From Lysinibacillus cavernae (GTDB lineage Bacteria > Bacillota > Bacilli > Bacillales_A > Planococcaceae): a DNA stretch of 64,000 nt. The notes under the pieces were generated by a model, which did not search any database, had not been told where the DNA came from, and saw nothing but the letters and a program-made list of their open reading frames with translations. Shown here in pieces: positions 1-9,075 of this stretch; within the stretch, counting starts at the first letter, position 1, and each line of letters starts with the position of its first letter. A program made the translations under genes and the position numbers. The stretch lies in NCBI RefSeq assembly GCF_009724685.1, contig NZ_WMEF01000008.1, positions 62,001 through 126,000 of the forward strand, in the 5' to 3' direction.

Positions 1-46
1 AAAGCGTACCGCGCGCTTGCGAATTCAAGCTAGTAAAAGCTAGTGT

Positions 47-470
47 AGATGGATAGAAAGCGAAAATTGGTTGATAGAACACGAAAAGTAGCGGATAGAA
101 TGTGAAAAATGGTGGGTAGAAAGCCAAACTGCGGATTAAATGCAAGAACTGGTGGATAGAAAACCAAGAGTAGCGGATAGAATGAGAAAACTGGTGGATA
201 GAAAGCCAAGAGTAGCGGATAGAAAGTGAAAACTGGTGGATAGAAAGCCAAACTGCGGATTAAATGCAAGAACTGGTGGATAGAAAACCAAGAGTAGCGG
301 ATAGAATGAGAAAACTGGTGGATAGAAAGCCAAGAGTAGCGGATAGAAAGTGAAAACTGGTGGATAGAAAGCCAAACTGCGGATTAAATGCAAGAACTGG
401 TGGATAGAAAACCAAGAGTAGCGGATAGAAAGTGAAAATTGGTGGATAGAACGCCGAAACAGCAGATAGC
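47..470. repeat. Tandem array of 21-bp GGATAGAA units
   Basis: About twenty head-to-tail units of 20-21 bp, each carrying GGATAGAA or a close variant (GGATTAAA). The units form a higher-order repeat of 124 bp: 121-244 and 245-368 are essentially identical and a third, shortened copy runs from 369 to about 470. The array stops just before the terminator of the leftward ponA gene. Because 21 is divisible by three, the complementary strand stays open and gives short repetitive reading frames, but they have no ribosome binding site. A second array of the same family lies at 57030-58130. Function unknown. Confidence 0.9.
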
Positions 471-490
471 CTCCTACCTAATATAAAAAA

Positions 491-526
491 AACCGAGAAG
501 CAGCTTGATGTGCTTCTCGGTTTTTT
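491..526. terminator. Bidirectional intrinsic terminator after ponA
   Basis: A 10-bp perfect stem (493-502 with 511-520) and an 8-nt loop, with an A-run on the left and a T-run on the right, so it can stop transcription in either direction. It ends the recU-ponA operon on the minus strand. Confidence 0.9.
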
Positions 527-528
527 GT

Positions 529-3216
529 CTATTCTGAGCTTTGATCTTCTTCGGTTGGGTTAGTAGGTTCGGTTGGCGGTGTTGGCTGCTGATTTCCATC
601 ATTGTTGTTGCCATTGTTTCCACTATTCCCGTTATTACCATTTCCGTTGCCATTATTATTGCCGTTATTATTGTTATTACCATTGTTACCATTTTCGTTG
701 CCATCGCCATTATTATTACCATTGTCATTGTCTTCTTGACCAGGATCTATTGGTAAATCAATTTCTGGCTCATCTGGATCTTCCGTTTCTAAATCTTCCT
801 CAGGTGTACTTGTGATTTGGAAGGTAGTTGTACCAGGTTCACTGCGCGTACCGTCCATAATGGCTACGACAGAGATTGTGTAATTACCATCTTCAAGCGT
901 ATTGCCAACTGTTAAGCCTTTGCTCTCTGTTGTGCCAAGAATAACGGTTTCTCCACCTTCACGTGTTGCAGAAACTTCAAATGAAGTCGGTAATGGCTCA
1001 TCTGTTTCAGGGTCTAGGATTGCATCATGTTCCCATGAAATGTTGATGGACTGTGCTGCTAAATCTAAGTTTGCTGATACGTTGTAAGGTGTAGATAATT
1101 CTGGTGCCTCATAAACACTTGACACCTCAGTTGGTTCCGTACCACGAACGAATAGCTCTGTTTGGCGTAATTCGCTAGGTGTATATTCACTTGCTAATTT
1201 AAGTGGTTTAGAACCTACTTCAATCGTTGCTTCAACAACCGTATTTGGCTTTTTAAAGCTTGCAGTTTCAACGTTTGCTGAAATTTCTTGCATAATCGAT
1301 TTGAATAAATTTTGTGGTAATCGACGTTCTTCCCACGTTGTAATCGGATCAAAGTGTTTTTCATAGCCACTCCATATCGCAATGGAATAGTTTGTTGAAT
1401 AACCAGCAAACCATGAATCTGGTACACTTGTATTCGGTAAATTATACTTGCTAAAATCCTCTGCTGAATAGTTGGTTGTACCTGTTTTACCTGCGATATC
1501 TAAGCCAGGAACATTGGCAGCAGTACCAGATGCATCAGGTTTATTGCCAACAACATCACGTAGCATGTCTGTTACCATATAAGCTGTATAATCGCTCATA
1601 GCGACTTTAGATTCAGGTGTATAGTTTTTCGATGTTTTTCCATCACGATAGACGATTTTTGTAATGGCATGTGGATCTGTATAGACCCCGTTGTTCCCGA
1701 AAGCTGCATAAGAAGCTGCCATTTGAATAGGAGAAATTGTAATAGCTCCTCCACCAATCGCATCCGATTCATAAAGATCATCCGTTTCAATTCCTAAACG
1801 TCCAACAAATTCCTTGGCTTTTTCAGTGCCAACCTCTTGTAATGCTTTAACAGCTGGTACGTTACGTGAAGCATATAAGGCTTTACGCGCAGTCATGGCA
1901 CCCATATATCTGCCATCCCAGTTTGTGATTGTTTGTTTTGTACCTGTGTAATTCATTGGCTCATCCACAAGTGTTTGACCTGTAGACCAATTTAAATATT
2001 CGACTGCTGGACCGTAGTCAACTAATGGTTTCATTGTGGAACCAGGTTGGTTTTTTGTTAGGTCATCTGCGTAGTTAAATCCACGTTCAGCTCCGTAATG
2101 ACGACCGCCACCAACGGCTTGAACCGCACCTGTTTTTGTATCAATAACAGCAACACCTGACTGAATTTCTTCAGTAGGGAAATTACTGTCGTCGTTCATC
2201 ACATTTTCTACGACTTTTTGGGCATCCGGATCAAGTGTCGTGTAAACTTTAATTCCTTCTGCCATTGCCGATCCGTCACCGTTAGTTTCTAATTCATTAA
2301 TCACAATATCTAGGAAGGCATCGTATTTTGAACCAGCAAATGATTGACGCGTTGCATCATCGGCAAGACCTGCTTGGACTTCCATTTGTTTTGCTTCTTC
2401 CATTTCAGCTTTTGAAATTTTTCCATGTTGATGCATTAAGCCTAAAACAGTATTACGACGTTTCTTTGCAAGTTCAGGGTTTTTTAATGGATTATAAGCA
2501 TTAGGTCGTTGCACTAACCCTGCTAGTAATGCTTCCTCATCTAATGTTAAATCTTTTAATTCTTTACCATAGAAATATTGTGCTGCTGTTCCGAATCCAT
2601 AGATACGTCCTGACATCAACATTTTATTGAAGTACATCTCAAAAATTTCTTCTTTTGAATATTTGCGCTCTAATTGAAAGGCTAGCCATGCTTCTTGTGC
2701 TTTACGCTTTAATTTCTTCTCGTTTTGTAAAAATGAGTTTTTGACAACTTGCTGTGTTAGGGTAGATGCCCCTTGTGCACCAAAGCCATCACGGAAGTTC
2801 GCAAGTATAGCGCCACCTAGACGATAAAAATCCATGCCGTGATGCTCAAAAAAGCGAACATCTTCTGTTGCCAGGATAGCGTTGACCATGTCTTCAGGTA
2901 TATCTTCATATTTTATATATTTACGGTTTTCAGCACCGATTGTTGCAAATAGTTCACCGTTTTTATCGTAGAACTCTGAAGATACAGGGTCCTTCAATAA
3001 TTCTTCATCAAGCTCTGGAGCCGTGCTTGCATAGTAAGCAAATAATCCAGCTCCTCCAATGAAGCCTGCCACACCAATTGCTAAAAGTGTTAAGAATATA
3101 CGTTTAAACCACAACTTAGCGGATGAGGTTGGTTTATTCTTCTTTGTATTTTTAGTTTTATTTTTTTCAGCGAGAGCTTTTTGATGCTCTCCACGTGTTC
3201 GACGACGTTCAGTCAT
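529..3216 (-). CDS. ponA: Class A penicillin-binding protein 1A (transglycosylase/transpeptidase)
   Basis: 895 residues. It polymerises and cross-links peptidoglycan outside the membrane. Order of parts: basic cytoplasmic N-terminus, one membrane segment near residues 38-63, a glycosyltransferase domain with the ATEDxRFxxHxG motif (catalytic Glu118), a transpeptidase domain with Ser393-x-x-Lys396 and KTG at 577-579, a fibronectin type III-like domain near 710-805, then an acidic stretch and an Asn/Gly-rich low-complexity tail. It starts 3 nt after the recU stop, with its ribosome site inside recU, as in the B. subtilis recU-ponA pair. The tail is longer and simpler than in most PBP1A proteins I know. 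Identification is firm; the role of the tail is unknown. Confidence 0.97.
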   Translation of the reverse strand: MTERRRTRGEHQKALAEKNKTKNTKKNKPTSSAKLWFKRIFLTLLAIGVAGFIGGAGLFAYYASTAPELDEELLKDPVSSEFYDKNGELFATIGAENRKYIKYEDIPEDMVNAILATEDVRFFEHHGMDFYRLGGAILANFRDGFGAQGASTLTQQVVKNSFLQNEKKLKRKAQEAWLAFQLERKYSKEEIFEMYFNKMLMSGRIYGFGTAAQYFYGKELKDLTLDEEALLAGLVQRPNAYNPLKNPELAKKRRNTVLGLMHQHGKISKAEMEEAKQMEVQAGLADDATRQSFAGSKYDAFLDIVINELETNGDGSAMAEGIKVYTTLDPDAQKVVENVMNDDSNFPTEEIQSGVAVIDTKTGAVQAVGGGRHYGAERGFNYADDLTKNQPGSTMKPLVDYGPAVEYLNWSTGQTLVDEPMNYTGTKQTITNWDGRYMGAMTARKALYASRNVPAVKALQEVGTEKAKEFVGRLGIETDDLYESDAIGGGAITISPIQMAASYAAFGNNGVYTDPHAITKIVYRDGKTSKNYTPESKVAMSDYTAYMVTDMLRDVVGNKPDASGTAANVPGLDIAGKTGTTNYSAEDFSKYNLPNTSVPDSWFAGYSTNYSIAIWSGYEKHFDPITTWEERRLPQNLFKSIMQEISANVETASFKKPNTVVEATIEVGSKPLKLASEYTPSELRQTELFVRGTEPTEVSSVYEAPELSTPYNVSANLDLAAQSINISWEHDAILDPETDEPLPTSFEVSATREGGETVILGTTESKGLTVGNTLEDGNYTISVVAIMDGTRSEPGTTTFQITSTPEEDLETEDPDEPEIDLPIDPGQEDNDNGNNNGDGNENGNNGNNNNNGNNNGNGNGNNGNSGNNGNNNDGNQQPTPPTEPTNPTEEDQSSE

Positions 3217-3218
3217 TC

Positions 3219-3863
3219 TTAATTCTCCTCACTTTCAGACCCGTAGCATTTTGCATCGATTAATTGCTGGATAATGGTTAAATAATCGATACGTGGATAA
3301 TAACTTGTGGGAATTTCATATGCCTCTTCCTCTATTGTTGAAAAGGATATCGATTTTCGTTCGCCATTCTCCATTGCTTGCCAGGCCTTTTGTAAAACTT
3401 CGTACGGCACAATAAAATATCGTTCAAAAGCTGAAAAGCGAACGATAATAAAAGCTACACCATTTTGTTCCGTCACTTGCTGCATATGTGTCATTTGATG
3501 CTCATGAATATTTTTTAAGGGGAAACTCGTTTTGGAAGCAGTTTCCTTTGCATCAAAATCTATATAATGCCCATTCCAAACACCATTGTAGTCGGTTGTA
3601 GAGGGTGTTCGAAAATAAGCTTCACGAATAACAGCAGCACTTCGTGAAGGGTACTCTACTTTGACGATTTGCACAGGAACAGGTTTCTTATGAATGATAG
3701 CAAGTCGCCTTTTTATATAATAGTCGTTTGCTTCATTAATTTCATCTTCTAGCGTCTTCCCTCGATTACTAAAAGATAAATCTTTGTTTTTACTTTTTTT
3801 TTCTGTTTTCTGTACAGAAGCATTCGGGGTATACAATTTCCCGTTTGGATAACGAATTGTCAT
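3219..3863 (-). CDS. recU: Holliday junction resolvase RecU
   Basis: 214 residues, normal length for RecU. The enzyme cuts four-way DNA junctions during recombinational repair and chromosome segregation in Firmicutes. The nuclease core is recognisable by NRGKTLEDEIN near the N-terminus and by the WNGHYIDFDAKET stretch, which holds the acidic metal ligands and the catalytic Lys. The first 30 residues are basic and flexible, as expected. It is the first gene of the leftward recU-ponA operon. A TATAAT-like -10 on the minus strand lies about 20 nt before the ATG, but I see no good -35. Confidence 0.96.
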   Translation of the reverse strand: MTIRYPNGKLYTPNASVQKTEKKSKNKDLSFSNRGKTLEDEINEANDYYIKRRLAIIHKKPVPVQIVKVEYPSRSAAVIREAYFRTPSTTDYNGVWNGHYIDFDAKETASKTSFPLKNIHEHQMTHMQQVTEQNGVAFIIVRFSAFERYFIVPYEVLQKAWQAMENGERKSISFSTIEEEAYEIPTSYYPRIDYLTIIQQLIDAKCYGSESEEN

Positions 3864-4243
3864 TTAGCCCACCCTTTATTATACTGCTTTTTCTATTCAA
3901 TAGTTTACCATGTTTTAGTGGCTATTCTCTACCTCCATCAGTCATGTTATCACTACTAGAATTATAGATAACGAATGGGAAGAATGAACAAATTGCGTCG
4001 AAAAATCGCCAACTCCCTTATTACGCGAATCGTCAAAATAACAGATAAATTTAGTCATGAAATCGAATGAAAATCTGTATCCATTCAGACCTTTCATTCA
4101 TGACGATTTTTTCGGTTGAAGGTTCACTATTAAAAATTTATCGAAAATCTTCTTCTTTCAGCTAACTTACGCTTATTTTGTCACGCTTGAAGGTAATTCT
4201 ATACATACGAGGAATACTAAAGTAAAGCAAAGGAGGCGTTATT
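3864..4243. other. Intergenic region between recU and the ypp-like genes
   Basis: No convincing gene. It holds the probable recU promoter at its left edge (minus strand), a long hairpin with a T-run at 4054-4112 (listed separately), and the leader of the next rightward gene with AGGAGG at 4231-4236. Confidence 0.6.
4054..4112 (+). terminator. Orphan terminator-like hairpin
   Basis: The arms GTCATGAA (4054-4061) and TTCATGAC (4097-4104) pair, and an inner stem TGAAA-TCTG with CAGAC-TTTCA continues the helix. A run of six T follows at about 4107-4112. It has the form of a rightward intrinsic terminator, but no rightward gene is visible upstream, since recU is transcribed leftward from 3863. 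Confidence 0.5.
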
Positions 4244-4438
4244 TTGAACAAGTTAGAACAATTAGTTGCGCAGTTAGATCTGGTCAATCAATTACTTTTC
4301 ACAAGAGTATCACTTGAAAGCAATGCACAGAGTTTGCACTTTTTTATGCAGCTCAAGGCGGTTAGCCAAAAAGTAAGCTTAGCAGAAAAGAACTGGCAAG
4401 TAAAGAATGCTTGTTCGCCTACTAGTAGTGAAAAATGA
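4244..4438 (+). CDS. Small hypothetical protein
   Basis: 64 residues from a TTG start, chosen because AGGAGG at 4231-4236 lies 7 nt upstream. The product is a short, probably helical soluble protein (Leu/Gln/Ser rich) with no membrane segment or motif I recognise. It lies where B. subtilis has short ypp genes between recU and yppE, so it may be a diverged member of that set, but I cannot match it. The gene is supported mainly by its ribosome site and position. Confidence 0.5.
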   Translation: MNKLEQLVAQLDLVNQLLFTRVSLESNAQSLHFFMQLKAVSQKVSLAEKNWQVKNACSPTSSEK

Positions 4439-4650
4439 TAGACTTTGGTACACTTATCTCATAAGCAATTGAACTAACGCAATCACATTAAAATTGATAC
4501 AAGATTTACCATGAAATTGCGGTAAATCGATATCAAGAGCAGTGATATTTACGTAGTTTAGATGGTGGACGAGGCTTACTCATCCTATACTATGTAATAA
4601 CTACGAAATATATTTGCTTACGTGTAATTGATGAGAGATGAGGTGCAAAA

Positions 4651-5034
4651 TTGTTAGTTATTCAGCAAACGACCAAATTAATAGATGAATGTGATCAATG
4701 TGTCTCACGTTTCTGGCAAATGCGTGAAGAAGACCGAACACCAGATTTTTTTCAAGAGGTGAAACCACACGCCGATGAAATTCACCAACTGTTAAAGGCA
4801 TGGCAGCAAGAAGCCAATAAATGGATTCAACAAAACCGACCGAAATATATGCATACACAACAAATTGCTTCAGCGGTAGAATCGATGGAGCAATTTGTTG
4901 TGCAATCTTTTTATAAAGAAACAAGTAAAAAACGTTTTTTAGATGCGGTTCATTCTACCTCTTATACATTAACAATCTTTGAACGGTTGGTTAAGGAGGA
5001 AGAAGCAAATGCTATTGAAGAAACGGACGATTAG
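4651..5034 (+). CDS. yppE: YppE-like DUF1798 protein
   Basis: 127 residues, start TTG with GAGGTG about 6 nt upstream. It is an all-helical, acidic small protein resembling the YppE/DUF1798 family of Bacillales, whose function is unknown. The C-terminal part is rich in Glu. Its 3' end overlaps the start of mrfA by 26 nt, so the two are translated from one mRNA. Family assignment rests on length, helical pattern and position between recU and yprA. Confidence 0.7.
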   Translation: MLVIQQTTKLIDECDQCVSRFWQMREEDRTPDFFQEVKPHADEIHQLLKAWQQEANKWIQQNRPKYMHTQQIASAVESMEQFVVQSFYKETSKKRFLDAVHSTSYTLTIFERLVKEEEANAIEETDD

Positions 5035-7273
5035 TGAGCTTTTAAATGAGTGGAGATATGATGAAGAATTAAAAGAGCGTATTCTACATTGGCAAACACT
5101 AGAAGGAAAACCAGCCAAATATGCACCTTTCCCGGGGAATTTACACCCATCTTTGGTGAAAGCATTACAGGCAAGAGGTATCGAGCAACTGTATACACAT
5201 CAACGAGAAGCTTTTGATTTGGCACAGAGTGGTACATCCTTTACAGCTGTTACACCAACTGCATCAGGTAAATCTTATTGCTATCATTTACCGGTGCTCC
5301 AAAAAATAGTAGAGGATAAAAATGCGCGCGCGATTTATTTATTTCCAACTAAGGCATTAGCGCAGGATCAAAAAAATGATTTAAACGAACTGATCGAGCA
5401 AAGTGGCGAGGAGATTTTAAGCTATACGTATGATGGAGATACGGCTCCAGGTATTCGTCAGAAGGTTCGTAAGGCAGGGCATATTGTGATGACGAACCCT
5501 GATATGCTTCACTCAGGAATTTTGCCACATCATACAAAATGGGTATCACTCTTTGAAAATTTGCAGTATATCGTCATTGATGAATTGCATACATACAAAG
5601 GAGTATTTGGTTCACATGTCGCACATGTTATTCGGAGACTAAAGCGCATCTGTGAATTTTACGGCAGTAAACCAGTGTTCATTTGTACATCAGCAACTAT
5701 TAAAAATCCTAAGGAACTTGCCGAGCTTTTGACGAATGAATCACATGCGCTTATTGCCGATTCGGGTGCACCTGTTGGCAAAAAAACGTTTCTTTTTTAC
5801 AACCCACCGATTATTCACAAAACATTTGCGGTGCGTAGAAGTGCCGTTTTAGAGGTCAGTGATTTGGCCAAAAGGCTTTATACAGCTGGCATTCAATCTA
5901 TTATTTTTGCCAAAAGTCGCGTGCGAGTAGAGATGATTGTAACGTATTTGAAGGAGCTTACTCGCAATAAGCTACTTGACGAGTCTGTACGTGGCTATCG
6001 AGGTGGTTACTTGCCATCTGAGCGACGTGTGATCGAAAAAGGCTTGCGTGATGGAACGATTCAAACAGTGGTGAGTACAAATGCATTAGAGTTAGGCGTT
6101 GATATTGGTCAATTACAAGCATGTATTATGACAGGTTACCCGGGAAATATTGCGAGTGCTTGGCAGCAAGCAGGACGTGCTGGAAGACGTCAGGATGAGG
6201 CATTGATTATTTATGTTGCGCAATCTTCTGCGCTGGATCAGTATGTGGTGAATCATCCATTGTTTTTACTCGGTAGTACACCAGAGGAAGCACGTATCTA
6301 TCCAGAAAATATGCTGATTTTAATGGATCATTTAAAATGTGCTGCCTTCGAGCTACCTTTTTCAACAGGCGATACGTATGGAGAATATGACATACAGGAA
6401 TTGTTGGAGTATTTAGCAGAGGAAGGGGTAGTTTTTAAGACGAGTGATAAATGGCATTGGATGAGTGATCGTTTCCCTGCTCATGATATTAGCTTACGTT
6501 CAGCGTCACAAGAAAATGTAGTCATTATTGATCTTACCATTCCTGCACAGACAAAGGTTATTGGTGAAATGGATCGTCATAGTGCCATGACACTCTTGCA
6601 TGAGGAAGCCATTTACTTGCACCAAGGTATTCAGTTCCAAGTAGAGAAGCTTGACTGGGAGGAAAAGAAAGCTTATGTGCGTGAAGTAGATGTAGATTAC
6701 TATACAGATGCCAATCTAGCAGTTGAAATGAAAGTTTTAGAGGAAGATCGTAACCGTTCATATGCAGGCGGTACAATTTGCTTTGGCGATGTTGGTTTAG
6801 TTGCACAAGCAACGATTTTTAAGAAAATTCGCTTCGGCACACATGACAATATTGGCTCAGGGCCTATACATTTACCACCAGATGAAATGCATACAAGTGC
6901 TTCGTGGCTTTCGTTCAATAGGGTGTCTCAATGGTCAGAGGCAGAATTAACGGATGCTATGGTGGGAGCTGCTTATGCGATGAACGCTTTTATCCCGATT
7001 TTTATCCAGTGTGATAGTAGTGATGTAGCAGTTGTGCCGCAAGTAAAGGCATCACACAATGAGTTACCAACGTTCTTTGTTTATGATAAGTATCCAGGTG
7101 GGATCGGTTTAAGTGAGAGAGTATTTGCACTATGGGAAGAACTGTTAAACAAAACGCTACAACATGTATCGAGCTGTCCCTGTGAATCAGGTTGTCCGTC
7201 TTGTATGGGGGCGCAAGATAGTTTAGAGCAAGGGAAGAAAAGAGTGATAGATCTTCTTCGAATGTTAAATTAA
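5009..7273 (+). CDS. mrfA: MrfA/YprA-type superfamily 2 DNA helicase
   Basis: 754 residues. I chose ATG 5009 over an upstream in-frame start at 4979 because AAGGAGGA at 4993-5000 fits it. It has a nucleotide-binding motif (TASGKS, residues 84-89), a DELH box (191-194), a SAT motif and QxxGRAGR near the end of helicase domain 2. The C-terminal DUF1998-type domain ends in four cysteines, C723, C725, C729 and C732, that would bind zinc. In B. subtilis MrfA works with the exonuclease MrfB in repair of mitomycin C damage independent of UvrABC. Here mrfB is about 4 kb downstream, behind an inserted siderophore module. Confidence 0.93.
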   Translation: MLLKKRTISELLNEWRYDEELKERILHWQTLEGKPAKYAPFPGNLHPSLVKALQARGIEQLYTHQREAFDLAQSGTSFTAVTPTASGKSYCYHLPVLQKIVEDKNARAIYLFPTKALAQDQKNDLNELIEQSGEEILSYTYDGDTAPGIRQKVRKAGHIVMTNPDMLHSGILPHHTKWVSLFENLQYIVIDELHTYKGVFGSHVAHVIRRLKRICEFYGSKPVFICTSATIKNPKELAELLTNESHALIADSGAPVGKKTFLFYNPPIIHKTFAVRRSAVLEVSDLAKRLYTAGIQSIIFAKSRVRVEMIVTYLKELTRNKLLDESVRGYRGGYLPSERRVIEKGLRDGTIQTVVSTNALELGVDIGQLQACIMTGYPGNIASAWQQAGRAGRRQDEALIIYVAQSSALDQYVVNHPLFLLGSTPEEARIYPENMLILMDHLKCAAFELPFSTGDTYGEYDIQELLEYLAEEGVVFKTSDKWHWMSDRFPAHDISLRSASQENVVIIDLTIPAQTKVIGEMDRHSAMTLLHEEAIYLHQGIQFQVEKLDWEEKKAYVREVDVDYYTDANLAVEMKVLEEDRNRSYAGGTICFGDVGLVAQATIFKKIRFGTHDNIGSGPIHLPPDEMHTSASWLSFNRVSQWSEAELTDAMVGAAYAMNAFIPIFIQCDSSDVAVVPQVKASHNELPTFFVYDKYPGGIGLSERVFALWEELLNKTLQHVSSCPCESGCPSCMGAQDSLEQGKKRVIDLLRMLN

Positions 7274-7284
7274 ATTAAAAAATA

Positions 7285-7326
7285 GGGGCTTAGGGAATAA
7301 GCGAGTTCGTTCCTCAAGCCCTTTTA
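7285..7326 (+). terminator. Terminator after mrfA
   Basis: Arms 7286-7297 and 7310-7321 (GGGCTT...AAGCCC with one mismatch) are followed by TTTT. It separates mrfA from the next transcription unit. Confidence 0.8.
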
Positions 7327-7401
7327 TATTTTATAAATAGTATCATCTTATTTGCTAAAACGAGGGTTACCTACTACGCTTGTGGGAAGGAGGAAGTCGA
7401 T

Positions 7402-8976
7402 TTGCTATTCGACCAAATGACACATTTTCTTTTTCATTTTCTTGATATTAAAATTTTATCAAGCAAGACAAAACGGCATTATCAACAAAGACTTGAGAGC
7501 CATTGCTTACTGTTTATCACAAAGGGGACTGCTAATTTGGCTTTTGGAGATCACCAACACAGGCTGCTTAAAGATAGTGTCTACCTTTGCCCTGCTCAGA
7601 GAGAGCTTATCTTAAAGGTGGATTTAGAGAAGTTAACTACAGTTTACCTTATTACCTTTAATGCTCTCCCACAAATGGAGACGAAGACTGATAGAGGAGA
7701 AGAGATAAATCTTGAACAAACAGAAGAAATCATCCGTCTTTGTAACAGTCTAATTTCATTGGTTGAGAGTCCCATCAAAGAGGACATTTTATTAAGCCAA
7801 GCACATTTTTACTTGCTTTTACATACCATCACTCAGCATCGTAAGACCTCTAATAGAGATTTGCAACATATGTTAGAAAAAACAAAACAACATATGGAGT
7901 ATCATTTTCAAGAAGTAATTCAAGTGAAAGATTTAGCCCAAATGATGAATATAAGTGCAAAGTATTATATGAAACTATTTCGAAAACAGTTTGGTATTAG
8001 TGCCATCCAATATTTAATGAATATAAGAATGGAAGCGTCTAAATGGCTTTTAATAAAAGGAGGTAAAACCCTTCGAGAAATTGCAAGTGAGGTTGGGTAT
8101 AAAGACGAGTTTTACTTCAGTCGTCGATTTAAACAACAAATGGGTATGTCTCCCTCTCTATTTATGAAAAGTCGTAGAAAAAACATCGCTGTTTTAGATA
8201 GTTCTTTTTTTGGCTTGCTTGCACCACTACATTATATCCCCATTGCAGCACCGCTCCATCCAACATGGCGATTTCATTACTATAAGACCTTTGGAAATCA
8301 TGTACCTATTCAGCTAGCTGTAGGCAGAACGCCAGCCGTTTTAAATGAAAATATTGCGTTACTTCTACAAGAAAATCTCCAATATGATTATATATTTTGC
8401 TTAGATAATGTGACGGATGAGCAGTTGATGATATTACAAAAGAGAGGCCATGTATATCGACTTGCGTGGAGCAGTTTATCATGGCGTGAACAGTTGCTAG
8501 AGGTTGCGAAAATCCTAGATGCAGAGATCGAAGCAAGGAAATGGCTTATAGAATACGAACAAACTGTACAAGAGGCCGTTGCTAGCTTAGCGTACATTTG
8601 CCATGAGCGAAGTATGTTATTTTTGTTAGTGAGAGAGGATGAGTGCTACCTGTATCAGGATAGAAGTATTCAAGAAGTTTTGCTGAAGGACCTAGGACTA
8701 AATGTAATGATCTCTGACACGCAAGAACCTATTACAATTGGGCAATTATCTGAAATGAATCCAGATTTCATCATGGTACTTGTTTATGAAGACGAGGAAT
8801 CGATGATGAAATGGGACGAGCTTCAATCAGATGAGCTGTGGCTTGAATTGAAATCAGTGCGAAATGATTCTGTCTATACACTTACTCATTTTCCATGGCG
8901 CGACTATGCTCCGTTGCCACATTTACTGATTGTAAAAGAAGTCATGCAATTGTTAACCGCAGATAGTTCATTATAA
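7402..8976 (+). CDS. AraC-family regulator fused to a siderophore-binding-protein-like domain (Btr/YbbB type)
   Basis: 524 residues from TTG 7402, with GGAAGGAGG upstream. Residues 1-100 resemble an AraC N-terminal sensory fold. Residues 160-260 hold two helix-turn-helix motifs with the usual EIASEVGYKDEFYFSRRFK signature. Residues 261-524 resemble a periplasmic iron-siderophore binding protein without a signal peptide. This order matches Btr of B. subtilis, which binds bacillibactin in the cytoplasm and activates feuABC. It lies directly upstream of a siderophore-binding lipoprotein gene with a Fur box, so it probably activates that gene when its ligand is inside the cell. Which siderophore it senses is not visible. 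Confidence 0.88.
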   Translation: MLFDQMTHFLFHFLDIKILSSKTKRHYQQRLESHCLLFITKGTANLAFGDHQHRLLKDSVYLCPAQRELILKVDLEKLTTVYLITFNALPQMETKTDRGEEINLEQTEEIIRLCNSLISLVESPIKEDILLSQAHFYLLLHTITQHRKTSNRDLQHMLEKTKQHMEYHFQEVIQVKDLAQMMNISAKYYMKLFRKQFGISAIQYLMNIRMEASKWLLIKGGKTLREIASEVGYKDEFYFSRRFKQQMGMSPSLFMKSRRKNIAVLDSSFFGLLAPLHYIPIAAPLHPTWRFHYYKTFGNHVPIQLAVGRTPAVLNENIALLLQENLQYDYIFCLDNVTDEQLMILQKRGHVYRLAWSSLSWREQLLEVAKILDAEIEARKWLIEYEQTVQEAVASLAYICHERSMLFLLVREDECYLYQDRSIQEVLLKDLGLNVMISDTQEPITIGQLSEMNPDFIMVLVYEDEESMMKWDELQSDELWLELKSVRNDSVYTLTHFPWRDYAPLPHLLIVKEVMQLLTADSSL

Positions 8977-9020
8977 AATCCGCCTTTTCTACATGGACGC
9001 CAAAAGAACGCTTGTTTATT

Positions 9021-9045
9021 ATTGATAATAGTTTTCATTCTCAAT
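9021..9045 (+). promoter_or_regulatory. Fur box upstream of the siderophore-binding lipoprotein gene
   Basis: The dyad ATTGATAAT...ATTCTCAAT spans 9021-9045 and contains TGATAAT-A-GTTTTCA, close to the 7-1-7 Fur consensus TGATAATnATTATCA. It ends about 30 nt before the start codon of the lipoprotein gene, a normal position for iron-dependent repression. Confidence 0.8.
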
Positions 9046-9075
9046 TGAGATTAGCGTAAAAAGGAGGCGTTCTTG

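Noticed and set aside
30-393. Minus-strand reading frames with FYPP-type repeats in the first array
   Set aside because: They exist because the 21-bp unit keeps the frame open. There is no ribosome site and the start codons recur with the repeat.
47-470. CRISPR array
   Set aside because: There are no unique spacers between constant repeats, and no cas genes in the window.
541-815. Rightward frames opposite the ponA tail
   Set aside because: They are the complement of the Asn/Gly-rich codons of ponA, which is a certain gene.
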